From Stomoxys calcitrans (Eukaryota; Arthropoda; Insecta; Diptera; Muscidae), in NCBI RefSeq assembly GCF_963082655.1, contig NC_081552.1, forward strand, positions 5,022,648 to 5,086,647: a DNA stretch of 64,000 nucleotides, given 5' to 3'. The position numbers were made by a program, and so were the translations under genes. The notes under the pieces are model-generated. The model ran no database searches. It was not told where the DNA came from and saw nothing but the letters and a program-made list of their open reading frames with translations. Shown here piece by piece: positions 34,130 through 45,590 of this stretch (the stretch's first letter is position 1; each line of letters begins with the position of its first letter).

Positions 34130-36690
34130 CAGGGGATGTCCCCTATATATGCAGTGGATTGCGTTGGCAACTAGGAAAGTTAAGGGTTGGAGGGGGAAAA
34201 GAGTACGGAGTAGTGTTTATTGATATTAGTCTTAAATTTCTGAACGTCAATGTCGGTGGGAGAGACATTAACCGGAAGTCGATTCCACATACGAATGGCT
34301 CGGGCGAAAAATAAATTTTCGCGGTAATGCATGGTTTGGTCGACTGGCCAATCAATTACAAACGGGTGTGAGTTCCGGGCATGTCTTGTATTCCTGGTGA
34401 ACATCCTTACGTTAGGGATAAGAAGACGAATATCCCTGGAACACCCGCCATGAAAATAAAGATAGGGCAATGCAACGCTACCCACATGACGACGATGTTC
34501 AAGAGAAGCAATAGAGTTGGATACCCTGCTGTCCCCAATCAACACCATCGCTCTCCGTTGAACTCGGTCAAGTAGCTTCAAGGATAATTTGGAGCTCCTG
34601 CCCATATATGAGAGTTATATTCCATCCTCGGCCTGATGTAGGTAGCATAGATATTGTGAAGATCAGAGGAGGTGAAATATTTCTTGCACTGCTTAAGAAA
34701 GTCCAAACACTTGAATGCTTCTTTCGACACTTCGAATACGTGTTTTGACCAGCTGACATCACATTGTATCTTCATGCCCAGAACATCAAGAGTATCTGAC
34801 TGTTCAATATCTATACCGTCGATAGAAATCGACGATTGAAGTGGGTCAGTGGGTCGCTTGTAAGACAAGAAACAGCACTGCGTCATCTGTGCGTTAAAGT
34901 CTACTCTGTTCATTCTACCCCACTCGGAAATGGCCAACAAATCCTGGGAGAGCGTCTCATCCATAATGCGCCACCTGTTCACCATTTCTTGAGGACTGGG
35001 CCTATGGTCAAATGAATATGAATGACATAGACTACTGTCATTCGAAGTCTGACCCAATAGATCGCCAATGAAAAAAAGAAAAAGGGAAGGGGAAAGGAGA
35101 GAGCCTTGTGGCACACCTGCGGTCAATGTATACTCATCTGATGAGAACCCATCTACAACAACTCGTATAGTGCGATCTCTGAGAAAGCTCGATATAAATC
35201 GAACGAAGTTATTACCGACTCCAAAAGCGAAAAGCTTTGATAAAAGTGCACCGTGCCAGACCCTATCAAATGCCTTGAAGATATCCAGAGCCACGACATT
35301 ACTCTCACCAAACTGGTGGATAGAGCGACTCCATCGTTCCGACAAAAATGCCATTAGGTCTCCCGTAGAGCGTTTTCTGTGGAACCCATACTGTCTGTCG
35401 CTAAGAAGGCCATTGGACTCTAAGTATCTGACTAGATAATGGTTAACCATACTCTCCATAATCTTGGAAAGCGCGGAGCATGTCACAATTGGCCGGTAAA
35501 TGCCTTGAAGATATCCAGAGCCACGACATTACTCTCACCAAACTGGTGGATAGAGCGACTCCATCGTTCAGACAAAAATGCAATTAGGTCTCCCGTAGAG
35601 CGTTTTCTGCGGAACCCATACTGTCTGTCGCTAAGAAGGCAATTGGACTCCAAGTATCTGACAAGATAATGGTTAACCATACTCTCCATAATCTTGGAGA
35701 GCGCGGAGCATGTCGCAATTGGCCTGTAATTCACAGAGCTGTTCGCCCCACCTTTTTTGGGGATGGGCTGAACGTTCGCAACCTTCCAACGCGCCGGGAA
35801 AACTCCCGCACGGAGGGCAAGGTTGAAAAGGTTGCGTAGTGGACGAGCAAGTGTCGAAGAACACTTACAAAGGACAAGTGATGATATACCGTCCGGGCTC
35901 GGAGATTTATTAACGTCGAGATCCGCAAAGACCCTTTTAACTCCACGTGTTCGAAAGAATATCTGAGGCATCGAACTAGGTACACTATCAATCATGGGAA
36001 GAGGTAAGGAAGAATTTCCTGCAAACATTTCAGCCTTTAGATTAGCCTTATCAACCGGATCAGTGAATACCTGATCATCCTTAACAAGAGTTGGGATTGC
36101 CGATGGGTTGCCCTTTACTCTTTTTTACGAATGACCAAAAGCTCTTGCTTTCCCTCGGAGAAGCAATAACTTTGGCACGAAGACGCTGTTCGCTATGATA
36201 GTTTTCGTGCCTAAGTACTCTGGCACACGAAGTTCTTGCCTGTTTGCGCAGCATTTCTGTATTGGCATTTTTGTTCAGACTCCAAGTCCTAAATGCTTCC
36301 TCTTTTGATCTGAGAGATGCTCTCTGCATGCCCGGTTAAACCAAATTTTATCTTTTGATTTAACCGATAAATTCTTAGTCGGAATGAAGGATCTCATTCC
36401 TATTAGTATTACTTCCTGCAGCATTTCGGCAGCAGCATTTACATCACCGTTTAGAAAACAAAGTTTCCAATTAAAATGCTGGAAAAATTCGTTGAGCTCA
36501 GCCCGACGTGCTCTTTCGTATAGAAAAATTGACCGGTTCGGGACTGGGGAAGAGACGGCGCGAAGAGCAAAATACGAAAAGGACGCTGAAATGGTGCAGT
36601 GATCGGAATTACCAAGAGGCGCAAGGACATTAACTTCATACTTCTCAAGGTGCGAAGTTAAGATTAGGCCAAGAGTGTTATGTTGGCAGA
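34130..36690 (-). pseudogene. Truncated CR1/Jockey-type non-LTR retrotransposon with internal duplication
   Basis: Reverse strand. 36690-36330 is the end of an endonuclease ('LGNSDHCTISASFSYF', with the SDH motif). 36028-35480 begins reverse transcriptase ('DVNKSPSPDGISSLVL', 'NYRPIATCSALSKIMESMV'). 35486-34610 continues it ('TLTAGVPQGSLLSPSLFLFF'). 34605-34180 is the C-terminal tail ('HPFVIDWPVDQT', 'AIRMWNRLPVNV'). A 230-bp tandem duplication shifts the frame, and the place of the catalytic YADD box reads 'CHSYSFDHRPSP', so both Asp are lost. The 5' part is absent. The element is dead. Confidence 0.85.
35271..35730. repeat. 230-bp tandem duplication inside the reverse transcriptase
   Basis: 35271-35500 and 35501-35730 are the same stretch repeated with an exact 230-bp offset, starting 'tgccttgaagatatccagag'. 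I count about eight differences, mostly single substitutions. 230 is not a multiple of three, so the duplication breaks the reading frame at 'ALDIFKAF'. Confidence 0.95.
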
Positions 36691-36925
36691 AAATCACAAT
36701 TTTGAGAACAAAATAAAAACACAAAAAAAAACAAATAAATTTTTACTAAAATTTCTATAAATCAAATTACGATAAAATTTTCTATAAATATTAGATTTTG
36801 ATGAGATTTTTTTTTATGAAAATTAAATGTTAAGGAAATTTTTTATGAAAATAAACTGGGGCCAAAATTTTTTGTTAAAAGCAAATTTTGACTAAAGGTT
36901 AATTTTGAAATAATCTTCTGTTATA

Positions 36926-38298
36926 TCTATAAAAATGCAATTGTGTTAGTTTGTTTGTCTGTTCCGTATAGACACATGAAATTTTCACGGATGGTAGTGC
37001 TTGAACTCCCGGTGAAAGTAGGGTACTACGTTTTTATTATCCGAATGGGGGCGGACCCTCCCCCTTACCACAATTTCCAAAAACGCCAGACGCGGAGATG
37101 AGTGCACCGATTTAAGCGAAATTTTGTATGCCACCTTATGGTACCCAAAAAATAAAAACGAAATTGGTATAAAATGTTAGAGTCCAATAACCTGGGGGAC
37201 GCTCCATCCCAAAACCCATCCGAACGGACATGTTTACCGATTGGGACAATATGGGTATCAAATGAAAGGTATTTAAGAGTAGAGTGCAAACTTGGCATAA
37301 AAATGACAACCTAAGTGTCTGGGGGTCCCCCACCCCCAAAAAACACCACCCAACCGGTCACTTCTACCGCTGTAAGCACCACCTAGGCTAGAACATTGAG
37401 GTCCGATCTGTTTGGTGTTCATTGCTGTCACGAGAAGCTTAGCTACGAGCTACAGGATGCGTCAAAGGGTTGCGGATAATGTAAAGCTCCATACGGAGTA
37501 GCTGCAGCGGCAGGTGCGGACAATCAGCGGTATCGAGCGGAGAGTCTCAGTGAGAGGCCGGGCGGCACACGGCACCGGCACCAGAGTATAGTGCGAATTT
37601 GGCATAAAAATGGCACCCAACCGGTCACTTCTACCGCTTTGCGCCCCGGCACGGGATAGCTGTGAGCACCACATAGGCTGGAATATTGAGGTCCGATCTG
37701 TTTGGTGTTCATTGCTATCACGAGAAGCCTAGCTGCGAGCTACAGTGCGCGTCCACAGGTTGTGGATAGTGGAAAGTTCGAGCGGAGAGTCTCAGTGAGA
37801 GGCCGGGCGGCACCGGCTCTAGCACAAATACTGAGTGCCTATGCTGCTCGATATGACTAGATGAGTTATTGGCGCCTTTAAACAACCAATGTCCACCCTG
37901 TTACGCGGCGATCGGTCCTTTGGACCGAAACGAGTTTGCTCACATACAGGAGCTTGACGACGATCGCCACATGAAAATGTGGTTACAACAACAGCACCGC
38001 TTTGGGCAATATGGATATCAAATGAATGGTATTTAAAAGTAGAGTACAAATATGACATAAAAATATATTATTTTGTATCTATGGGGAGTAGATTGCGAAT
38101 ATGGTAATACAAATGAGGTTCTCAAAGCACCTTCCAAAATGTTAATATTTATCAATTATGGGTATATGGGGTTTGATTAGAGGTATTTGGGAGTAGATAA
38201 ACAAATTGTATTGGGAAGATACACATAGTAGTACGTAAGAAACTTGTTTTTCGTGTGGTGCTAATGAAGGCGCAGCAGAGCGGGCCGGGTACAGCTAG
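36926..38298 (+). mobile_element. Helitron-like non-autonomous element
   Basis: Begins TC after an A (36925) and ends CTAG (38295-38298) before a T, as expected of Helitrons, which insert between A and T without target duplication. The start is 'tctataaaaatgcaattgtg' then 'tttgtttgtctgttcc'. The tail is 'gcagagcgggccgggtacag'. The interior has the 'tcaaatgaaaggtatttaag' modules. It carries a GC-richer insert at 37341-37990. The strong hairpin usual before CTRR is not clear, so the class is inferred. Confidence 0.5.
37341..37990. repeat. GC-richer partly tandem repeat block
   Basis: 'gaggtccgatctgtttggtg' occurs at about 37399 and 37689, and 'gagagtctcagtgagaggcc' at about 37539 and 37783, so a ~250-290-bp unit is present twice. 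The block continues with 'ttattggcgcctttaaacaa' and 'ggtcctttggaccgaaacga'. A third, diverged copy lies at 56380-56580. Not recognised as a known family. Confidence 0.7.
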
Positions 38299-38355
38299 TT
38301 TTGTATACATATCAACTTTTTGAGTATTGATGGATATAACAAACGAATTCCTACG

Positions 38356-38635
38356 CCATTGCCATGTCCGTCTATGATACTGAAAGCCTGGGTTCGAATC
38401 CTGGTGATGGTTTTCTGTGTTGGTTATACCCTCCTTATGCTGGCAACATTTGTGAGGCACCATGTCGTGTATAAACTTCTCCCCAAAGTAGTGTCGCAGT
38501 GCTGCACGCCCTTCGGACTCGGCTATAAAAAGTAGGCCCCTTATCATTGAGCTTAAACTTAAATCGGACAGCACTCAGTGATATGTGCGAAGTTTGCCCC
38601 TGTTCCTTAATGGAATGTTCATGGGCAAATTTGTA
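38356..38635 (+). repeat. tRNA-derived SINE, head eroded
   Basis: B box GGTTCGAATCC at 38391-38401 is intact, but the A-box part of the head is not recognisable. The body is complete to 'gttcatgggcaaatttg'. Confidence 0.82.
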
Positions 38636-41600
38636 TTTGTAATTCTTTTGAAGGCGATCACGATGGTACACGCAAACCGCGACGGCCAAAAGCCCGATGG
38701 AAAGATCAATTGCTGAGAAACACCTCGAAATTTGCTGTCAGAGATTAAGGAAGATGCGCAGAAAATCGAGGCGCTTGGAACACTATTCTATATAATAGGA
38801 CAAATCTAAACAAAAAAAACTCATACGCCTTTGAAACTATGGTATAATCATGACCCCACCACCACACGCACTCATAACTCATGTGCGGAAGCAATACCTG
38901 TGAAATGATGATTGTTGTCCTGTGAGTGTTGAATTTGCCTATTTCCATAAAGATTGGCTACCCCATACAGGTTTTTTTTTATGTTTAACAGGAAACGGAA
39001 GTAGAAGAAGTGTGGTGGTGTATTGGTTCTACCCACGCCTCACGTACCAATAGCTCACGCTCATTGATTGCCGTTGTGATGAGATGTATGCCACACAAAG
39101 CCTGCTCAACGTTTGCCCCACGGCGTCCGCCAATAGGTAGTATTTAGTATGCAAAACACATTGTTTAACTTAACTTAACTCTGAATGACTGTCAGTCAGC
39201 TTGCAGAGCTGCCGAACATTCAGCCGTACTTTTGGCAAACGGACAATTATTTGATGTTGTTATGGCGATTTTATGGTTGTTGCTTTATTTTACTTGTCCT
39301 GGCGCATAGGACTTGCAGTTGTTTTTTTTTTTTCATATGGTTGTTAGCATAAAAAATTAGCGAAAGATAAAAACGCAATGAACACAATTGAATTTTGGTT
39401 ATGGCTAATTTTGTTGACAGTTATTGATGATCATCAATATGATGGCGTTTTAAACACTGCGATAATCTTTCTTTCATTTGGGATAATCTTTCTTTCATTC
39501 AGATTCATATTAAATTTGAAAGTTTCAGTGTATGTAATCATGAATTACAAGTTCAGATTTTTTATACTTTACATCGCAAGTGTGATGCAGGGTATTATAA
39601 CTTAGTGCTTTTGTTTGTAAAAGCCACAAGGAAGAGAGCTGAACCCATTGATAAGTATACTAATCGACTCAGAACCACTTTCAGTCTGTCTGTCTTAATT
39701 TGTGTACAAGGTTAAGTTAGTTTGACAGGGGATGATGCCAAGACCTTGGTCGTCTAGAGATCCACGTTGGCCAGATTAAGGCCCATTGCAATTCCTCATT
39801 TTTCCACTTCTCCTTCCGATGAATTCACTGGCAACAAAGGCAACCGGCCGCTAACGTGCTTTCTGGTGCCACCCGGATGAAAAGGAAATCTCCTTGATCC
39901 TGCACGTATTTACGCCTTTCAGTTTTTCTAGTGCCTGAAAGAACAAAGAACCCAGTATCCTGTTTCCACTTTGACATAAAGCAGCGCATTGGGAAAGAAA
40001 TTAAAAGCTATCCTCCGAGTCGTTGATCTCATGACATCACTTTCTTTTGTACGGGATATAGTATGCAGAGGTTCCAATTATCGGGTTCTTGCGTTCTTCT
40101 AGCCAGATTGCGCAGACGAGCAGATGCATACGCCTTATCAGTGTGTCGCCTCCGGTCTTGAAAAGTTCAGCCGGCAACCCATCGGCTATTGCTGCCTTCT
40201 TGTTGTACATCCAGCGTTACACCGCTGGATTTGAGATTTGAGATCAAAGAAGACCAAGATAAGCCTAGATTTTGCCAAGTCAAAACCAACTGTATATATA
40301 TTTATGAAAAATTGCCCTTCGCGCCCCATTTAAAATTGAAAATACCGGCACAATTTCTGATCTTCTATACGAGTTTGTCTATGGAAGCTAGTCAGCCATT
40401 CATAGCGACTCTTCAGCTTACAATCTGTATCTGGTTAGATGTTATTTTGTATAGTTTCACCCTGCCTTCTTTTGCTCCTGCCGTATTAAAAAAAAAAAAT
40501 TGAAGAAAATATAATGAGAAAAACACCACTCGTAAAACGGTGAAAATTACCCAAAGAAGAACTCTAGGTAATGAGATTATGCCTCACAAAGCAAGGACCT
40601 AGGCACTTGTGTTGAGAAAATGATACTCATAATTATGGTAGCAGCGAAGAAAGGACCATAACCAACCACAAATCCGTAAAAAAACGTTTATTAGCTGTTA
40701 AGATGTGCTTTTTGTGGTTGCAGTGGCTGGCTGTAGGCATTAGGGTAGCTGTAACAAATTTACCCAAAATCTGAATTTGAAACAATGAAAACAATGGCCA
40801 TAATTTTTTTTATGGCCAAAAGCCAAACACCCACCACTTTATCCGTGATGATTGGCCCTTTAGATCACTTGCTTTAACGTTTCCCCATCCCCATGGCATA
40901 TGATGACGATGATGTTGGTTATTATTTGCAAATCCTAGCATTAAACGGCTTCTAGAATTTTTTGTACGCCTCCTTTTTTTTTTAACGCCGCACATATGGG
41001 ACACAATTAGGATATGTTAACGTTCACATACTCACATTTGCAAATGTACATGTGGTGGAGTATATTCTCACATGTGTAAGCATGGGGGGTGAGTCGGTTT
41101 TTTTTTGCCAGGATTTGTTTTCTTCATATTTGTGTTAAGCCGTTGCATAAATTTACATGATTTCATTATTTTTGCCACCGTTTTGCCTTAGACTCGCCCT
41201 CAGTCATCTGCCTTTTTTCGCCTTTAATGCGAATTTATGGCTGTGCACAAAAAGAAAATCACCATCTATTAGATATGTTGCTTATTTTTTCCCAGGTTGT
41301 GCTAATGCAGCAGACCCAGTAGAGAGGAAATTTGGCGCTGTGGTTTGAAAAATGTCTACGAGTTCTAGTTGACAGGTTGATTTCATGCAATAAGGAAGTG
41401 CAGTGCAGTGCCACTAAACAGTTTGCTTCAAACTCAATTTGAAAATGTCTGTTGCCACCAGCAATTGTGGCAATGATAGTTGGATTCTAATAAAATGTGA
41501 GAAAACTGAGGAAACTGCCATTGGGCTGATGAACCAAATAATGTATTTGAAAACTTTAATTCCGCTAAGATTGACATCTTTTTAAGGAAGTCAAAAAATA

Positions 41601-41878
41601 TGTTATAAGCCTGTCCATGGGAATTTCAAGTAATGTTGAAAGCGGATCATCAATTTTCGATGATGTGAATAGTGAAAAAGTCTGTGAAAATATTTTCATT
41701 GCGATAGTAAGTTTTTCGCTGAGGTGCAATTTGACTTTCATAAAAAGCGTGCATGGAGCGTTTCTCATATTAAGCCAACATGCTAAAAAAGGAAGAAGAA
41801 TCTTTGTCGCATTTGCGTCCATTGTCTTTTTAATAATTTACTACTGTTAGCAAATGTAGCTCTTCCACTATTATTTTG
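38636..41878. other. Intergenic DNA, no gene seen
   Basis: About 3.2 kb without a supported gene. The frames are short and lack recognisable domains. 39710-40240 is GC-richer and could be an old non-LTR or unknown repeat, but no protein motif could be read. Confidence 0.4.
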
Positions 41879-41880
41879 TA

Positions 41881-42487
41881 AAGGGTGATTTTTTTGAGGT
41901 TAGGATTTTCATGCATTAGTATTTGACAGATCACGTGGGATTTCAGACATGGTGTCAAAGAGAAAGATGCTCAGTATGCTTTGACATTTCATCATGAATA
42001 GACTTACTAACGAGCAACGCTTGCAAATCATTGAATTTTATTACCAAAATCAGTGTTCGGTTCGAAATGTGTTCAAATTTTGACAAATTTTGTTCAGCGA
42101 TGAGGCTCATTTCTGGTTGAATGGCTACGTAAATAAGCAAAATTGCCGCATTTGGAGTGAAGAGCAACCAGAAGCCGTTCAAGAACTGCCCATGCATCCC
42201 GAAAAATGCACTGTTTGGTGTGGTTTGTACGCTGGTGGAATCATTGGACCGTATTTTTTCAAAGATGCTGTTGGACGCAACGTTACGGTGAATGAACACA
42301 TTTCGAACCGAACACTGATTTTGGTAATAAAATTCAATGATTTGCAAGCGTTGCTCGTTAGTAAGTCTATTCATGATGAAATGTCAAAGCATACTGAGCA
42401 TCTTTCTCTTTGACACCATGTCTGAAATCCCACGTGATCTGTCAAATACTAATGCATGAAAATCCTAACCTCAAAAAAATCACCCTT
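41881..42487 (+). mobile_element. Internally deleted mariner-type element with 195-bp perfect inverted repeats
   Basis: 41881-42075 and 42293-42487 are perfect inverted copies (195 bp each, no mismatch found), starting 'aagggtgatttttttgaggt', flanked by TA at 41879-41880 and 42488-42489. The left arm contains a transposase start (ATG at 41994) and 27 codons beginning 'MNRLTNEQRLQIIEFYYQNQ'. The centre (42076-42292) is a piece of the catalytic domain: 'FSDEAHFWLNGYVNKQNCR', whose first Asp is the usual second catalytic residue. The remainder of the transposase is deleted. The IS630-Tc1-mariner class is clear; it cannot move itself. Confidence 0.92.
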
Positions 42488-42704
42488 TACAATAACACTG
42501 AGCAAACAATACAATTTCCAGATAACAAATACTGATGGCAAGGCACATGATGGGGTTGCCTGTATGTCTCTCTATTGGAAAAAGCGTTTTAGAGGATTTC
42601 TACAATAAGTGAAACCATGTTTTGTGGCAACTTTCCACTGTGAACGAACTTAATATCCACCTTAAGCCCTCATACTAGCGGAATTTTCCGATGTCCAAAT
42701 CTTA
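42488..42704. other. Short spacer, nothing recognised
   Basis: Unique-looking AT-rich sequence between the mariner-type element and the next Helitron-like repeat. Confidence 0.4.
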
Positions 42705-44110
42705 TCTTATATATAAAATTCAATTTGTGTTCGTTTGTTTGTCCCTTGAAATTTTCACAGATTGTGTAGGTTTGTCTGGAAGAAAGCATAGGCTATATAA
42801 TTTTTTTGACATCGGGAGAGGGGCGGACGCTCCCCCTTGCCGCAAAAGTACTACCCAGAAATGAAAGTGCACCGATCGGGACAATATGGGATTCAAATGA
42901 AAGGTATTCAAGAGAAGAGAGTACGAATTTCATAATAAAAGTTGGGTCCAAGCACCTGTGGGGCCGCCCCAGCCCCAAAACTCCCTAATATAGGTTTATT
43001 TGACGATCATGACAATATGGGACACAAATGAAAGATACTGTGGAGTAGATTATGAATATGGTCAGTGAGTAGGAATAGGCTTTGTAATTTATTGATATCG
43101 CAAGGGGGCGGACCCTCCAGCGTTACCCCAAAAACACCACCCAAAATCAAAAGTAGATCGATAAGGACGATATGGCTATCAAATGAAAAGTATGCGATAG
43201 AGTCGCATAGTATAGAGGGTCACCCCACACCCACAAAAACGCCCAAAATGGGCACATTAGCCAATCACGGATATATGGGACTCGCTTTGTTTGTTCTGTA
43301 TAGAACAAAACGGCAGAACCAATTTTATCGAAATTTTCGCATATTGTCTAGGTTGGTCGGGAATGAAGCATAGGCTATATAATTTTTCGATATCGGAAGG
43401 GGGATGTACTCTCCCCCTTATGCCAAAAACACCGTCATGATAGGTATCAAATGAAAGATATTAGAGAGTAGAATACAAATATGGTATTAAAATTGGAGTC
43501 TAAGTATCCATAGGGTTGCCCAACCCCAAAACTCCCCCAAATAGACATACTGAACGTTCATTTCAATATGGGGCTCAAATGAAAGGTATTCGGGAAGAGA
43601 TTTGGAATCGGGCATACAAAATCAAATCGAAGTATAGGGGGTCACACAAGCTCTCAAAAACCCCAATAAACCCATTATGACAATATTATATTTGGCTGAA
43701 CCGATTTTCTAAAAATTTTCATAGATTGTGTACGTTTATCTGGAAGGATACATAGGCCATATAATTTTTAGATATCGGATGGAGCCGGACCCTCCCCTTT
43801 ACCCCTAAAACGCCACCCATATCCGAAAGAGGTCCGATGGGCACAATAAGGGTATCAAATGAAAGGTATTGAAGAACAGAAAACGAATATGGTATTAAAT
43901 GGTATTAAATTTGTGTCCAAGTACCCAGCGGGCCCCGCAACCCCAAAACTCCTCTATACAGATATATTCGAAGTTCATGTCAATATGCGACTCAAATGAA
44001 AAGTATTAGGCAGTAGATTACAAACATTCATCCAACAATCCCTAAATGGGCATATTTGCCGACCATGGCTATACGGGGATCAAATAAAAGGTATTTAAAA
44101 GTAGAAAACG
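42705..44110 (+). repeat. Helitron-like family, array of partial copies
   Basis: Starts TC after A at 42704 with 'tcttatatataaaattcaat' and 'tttgtttgtcccttgaaatt'. The internal start block ('gaaattttc', 'agattgtgtaggtttgtctg') recurs near 42750, 43331 and 43713, each followed by 'ataggctatataattttt', 'ggaccctcc' and 'tcaaatgaaagg' modules. So three related units of roughly 400-580 bp are joined. No CTAG end was found. Confidence 0.65.
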
Positions 44111-44800
44111 AAAACCGGCTGTCAAAGTGGCGGTTGTTTTCAGCTGTTTGCGTGAGATCACCTTCATTGATCCACCATGTTCTCCTCCGAACTTTATTAA
44201 AATGGATCAAAAATCCGATTTTGAAAGATGTCCAGTGAAAATTGCCTCCAACTATTGCCGTATACGGCTACATATCATGTCTTTATAAGTCATAAAGTTT
44301 TCCTTATTTGTTGGAGAATGAATAGGAAATGGTGGTAGAAATAGGAATCAGAAATACGAACACATTTCCACGTTATTTGCCAGTTGCCTGTTAATTTTTA
44401 CTCTTTGCTTGTTAATTTTTGCTCTGTAGACGAAATATATAAATAATTGATGCCAAATGACCTAGCGACAAGCGGAAGTGTAATACAAAACTTGTTCTCA
44501 TTGATAAAAGCCTGCCATAAGGTGGGAATTAAGTTCTTTTCATTGTAAAAAGTTTGTTTTGAAAAGAGATCAATAATTCAGAAAGTAAGTTCTTAAATTT
44601 TTAAAAAATATTTCACTGTGTCCAACTCTACGATCAAAGCCCACGGAACTAATAAATTTCTACTAGAAACAATGCTGCTTGCTACTGACTCCGTATCAAT
44701 TGCCTTAAATATTGTATTGTAAAATTCCAAGCAAAAAAAAGTGGTTTCATTTGAAATAATTATTTTAAAATGTAAATCTGGGTGACTCGGTCTTTAAAGA
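44111..44800. other. Intergenic DNA, no gene seen
   Basis: AT-rich sequence without a recognised repeat or gene. Confidence 0.35.
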
Positions 44801-44804
44801 AAAT

Positions 44805-45590
44805 GTTATTAAACCCATTGACCCATTGACCGATTTGAACCTTATTTGGCACAGTGGTTGAAAGTTGTAATAAAATACGTCATGCAAAAATTCAGCCAAA
44901 TCGGATAGGAATTGCGCATTCTAGAAGCTCAAGAAGTCAAGTCCCCAGATCGGTTTATATGACAGCTATATCAGGTTATAGACCGATTTGAACCATACTT
45001 GGCACAGTTGTTGGATATCAAAACAAAATACTTCGTGCAAAATTTCATTTAAATCGGATAGGAATTGCGCATTCTAGAAGCTCAAGAAGTCAAGTCCCCA
45101 GATCGGTTTATATGACAGCTATATCAGGTTATAGACCGATTTGAACCATACTTGGAACAGTTGTTGGATATCATAACAAAACACGTCGTGCAAAATTTCG
45201 GAGAAGAATTGCTCCCTCGAGAGGCTCAAAAAGTCATGACTCAAGATCGGTTTATATGGCAGCTATATCAAAACATGGACCGATAGGGCCCATTTACAAT
45301 CCCAACCGACCTACACTAATAAGATGTATTTGTGCAAAATTGCAAGCGGATAGCTTTACTCCTTCGGGGGTGTGCTCGGGCCCGAGGTACAAAAGGTCGT
45401 TGAGTTTTTTATATGGGCCATATCAGTTTAGATTTGTATATAGCTGTCACATAAAGTGGTCCTTCGACTTAAGTTCGTAGGCCCCTAGAAGCCGCAAATA
45501 TTGCTCGATTTGGCTAAAAATAAGCATATCGTTAACCACCGTGCCATGTATGATTCAAATCGGTCTATAACCTGGTGTAACTCCCAAGGA
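44805..45590 (+). repeat. 153-bp-period repeat element
   Basis: 'gaccgatttgaaccatactt' occurs at 44981 and 45134, 153 bp apart, and two adjoining units are nearly identical ('attctagaagctcaagaagt'). The far end has the 'aaccgacctacactaataag' block and then a short inverted piece ('cggtctataacctggtgtaa'). Confidence 0.75.

Noticed and set aside
35068..35669. Two + strand frames (123 and 76 codons) with near-identical segments
   Set aside because: They are antisense shadows of the duplicated reverse transcriptase segment.
42090..42413. A 107-codon frame as a functional gene
   Set aside because: It runs from the catalytic-domain remnant of the mariner-type element into the inverted terminal repeat; its C-terminal third is just the reversed arm.
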